Part shown: one piece after another, positions 5,527 through 6,401 of the stretch
How positions within the stretch are numbered: the stretch's first letter is position 1
How the letters are laid out: each line of letters opens with the position of its first letter
Assembly (NCBI GenBank): GCA_024280785.1
Contig: JAJRPK010000063.1
Coordinates: 1 to 6,401 of the forward strand
Length of the DNA stretch: 6,401 nt
Origin: Gammaproteobacteria bacterium
GTDB lineage: Bacteria; Pseudomonadota; Gammaproteobacteria; Pseudomonadales; UBA7434
Reading direction: 5' to 3'
Notes under the pieces: generated by a model
The model's input: only the letters and a program-made list of their open reading frames with translations
What the model was told of the DNA's origin: nothing
Databases searched by the model: none
Translations under genes and position numbers: made by a program

Positions 5527-6401
5527 ATGTCAGAAGCAATTTCAGTGGTCGAGGCAGCTCGTGCGAAAGCATCCATTGGAATGGAAATTGCTGCTATTGC
5601 GGCGCTTGATCCCGATCGTGTCGCGATTACTTCAAGTGACGGAAACCGAACGTTCCAACAAATAAACCAACGTGCCAATCAGATAGCGCACATGCTTAGA
5701 GATCGCGGTTACCAAGAGGGTGACGGCATTGCCATTCTTTGTAGTAATCGACCCGAATATATTGAAGCGCGTTTTGCTGCTCATCGTATTGGCGCCAGGT
5801 TAACGACGGTAAATTGGCATTTGGCTCCTGACGAAGTGGCGTACATTGTTGATGATTGTGATGCCGTCGCTTTATTTGTTGACGATCGCACGGCGAAAGC
5901 CGCTGTTGAGTCCTTAAAGGGTAACGACAAACTTAAAGCCTGCTTGGCAGTTGGTGGGGGTATTGAAGGCTTTAATGATTATCAAGCGACACTGGATTTA
6001 TACCCTGATACAGATATAAAAAATCCTAGTCTCGGTAATATTATGCAGTACACATCAGGCACAACTGGCCGGCCAAAAGGTGTATTGCGCAAACAGCCAG
6101 ATCCGAACAGCGCCGCTGATATGCAAGCGATATTAACAGCGGTATTTCAGTTTGAGCCAGATAGTGGAAAAGACAAATCGTTAGTGGCAGGGCCGTTATA
6201 TCATTCTGGTCCTTTTAATCTCTCCATGACTACCCCACTGACAGCAGGTATCGGCATTGTATTGATGGATAAGTGGGATGCCGAGAAAACTTTGCAGCTT
6301 ATAGAAGAGCACAAAATTACTCATTCTTTTATGGTCCCTACCATGTTTATGCGGTTGTTGGCGTTGCCGGATTCAATCCGTCAGCAATACGATGTGTCAT
6401 C
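5527..6401 (+). CDS. AMP-forming acyl-CoA synthetase (partial, C-terminus off the right edge)
   Basis: The first 291 codons of an ANL-superfamily adenylate-forming enzyme (PF00501), whose members are usually 500-550 residues. Such enzymes use ATP to make an acyl-adenylate from a carboxylic acid and then pass the acyl group to coenzyme A. Seen: the phosphate-binding loop YTSGTTGRPKGV (175-186), LYHSGP (224-229, an A4-type region with the aromatic/His residues near the acyl pocket), and MVPTMFMRLL (269-278). The N-terminal part (EAISVVEAARAK, then RTFQQINQRANQIAHMLRDRG) is typical of fatty- or aromatic-acid CoA ligases. The catalytic C-terminal lid with its lysine is not in the window. GGAG six bases before ATG 5527 supports the start. 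It follows the hydroxylase in the same direction, so it probably activates the same lipid or its oxidation product. Which acid it uses cannot be told. Confidence 0.92.
   Translation, partial: MSEAISVVEAARAKASIGMEIAAIAALDPDRVAITSSDGNRTFQQINQRANQIAHMLRDRGYQEGDGIAILCSNRPEYIEARFAAHRIGARLTTVNWHLAPDEVAYIVDDCDAVALFVDDRTAKAAVESLKGNDKLKACLAVGGGIEGFNDYQATLDLYPDTDIKNPSLGNIMQYTSGTTGRPKGVLRKQPDPNSAADMQAILTAVFQFEPDSGKDKSLVAGPLYHSGPFNLSMTTPLTAGIGIVLMDKWDAEKTLQLIEEHKITHSFMVPTMFMRLLALPDSIRQQYDVS

Noticed and set aside
5496..5678. Minus-strand 60-codon reading frame
   Set aside because: It is antisense to the start of the acyl-CoA synthetase, whose family match is clear, so it is a shadow.

Overview
The window holds four protein genes in two divergent blocks separated by a 657-base gap. 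It looks like part of a gammaproteobacterial chromosome, probably marine. That guess rests on the moderate base composition as judged by eye, the gene types, and a sequence in the gap resembling a gammaproteobacterial repeat end. It is an inference, not a measurement.

Left block (1-3287, minus strand): one very long reading frame that starts at 3287 and runs off the left edge after 1,095 codons without a stop. It is the N-terminal part of a giant DUF4011-type superfamily 1 helicase. In order it has a beta-rich N-terminal domain ending in a WGG motif, a transglutaminase-like domain with a candidate Cys/His/acid set, a charged and proline-rich linker, the DUF4011 domain, and an AAA_11-type ATPase whose Walker A (GPPGTGKS) is intact. 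The remaining helicase motifs and any C-terminal nuclease lie outside the window. Relatives of this architecture occur in bacterial defence islands, so this is the best candidate here for an unusual system. No partner gene is visible.

Gap (3288-3944): a candidate promoter for the helicase with two overlapping inverted repeats at its predicted transcription start; a stretch (about 3541-3858) with hairpins and a 'TAAATCTGACCCC' end that may be a decayed mobile element; and the promoter/operator of the right block.

Right block (3945-6401, plus strand): a TetR-family repressor gene, then, 13 bases later, a membrane di-iron hydroxylase/desaturase of the sterol desaturase (fatty acid hydroxylase) superfamily, then, 75 bases later, an AMP-forming acyl-CoA synthetase cut by the right edge. 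Together they read as a small lipid, sterol or hydrophobic-acid modification operon: an oxygenase acts on a lipid and the ligase activates a carboxylate as its CoA thioester, under a local repressor. A 16-base palindrome (TAAGTCAGTTGACTTA) overlaps the predicted -35 of the repressor gene. A 13/16 match to it lies immediately upstream of the ligase gene over its ribosome-binding site, suggesting that one regulator controls both points. The two blocks have no evident functional link.
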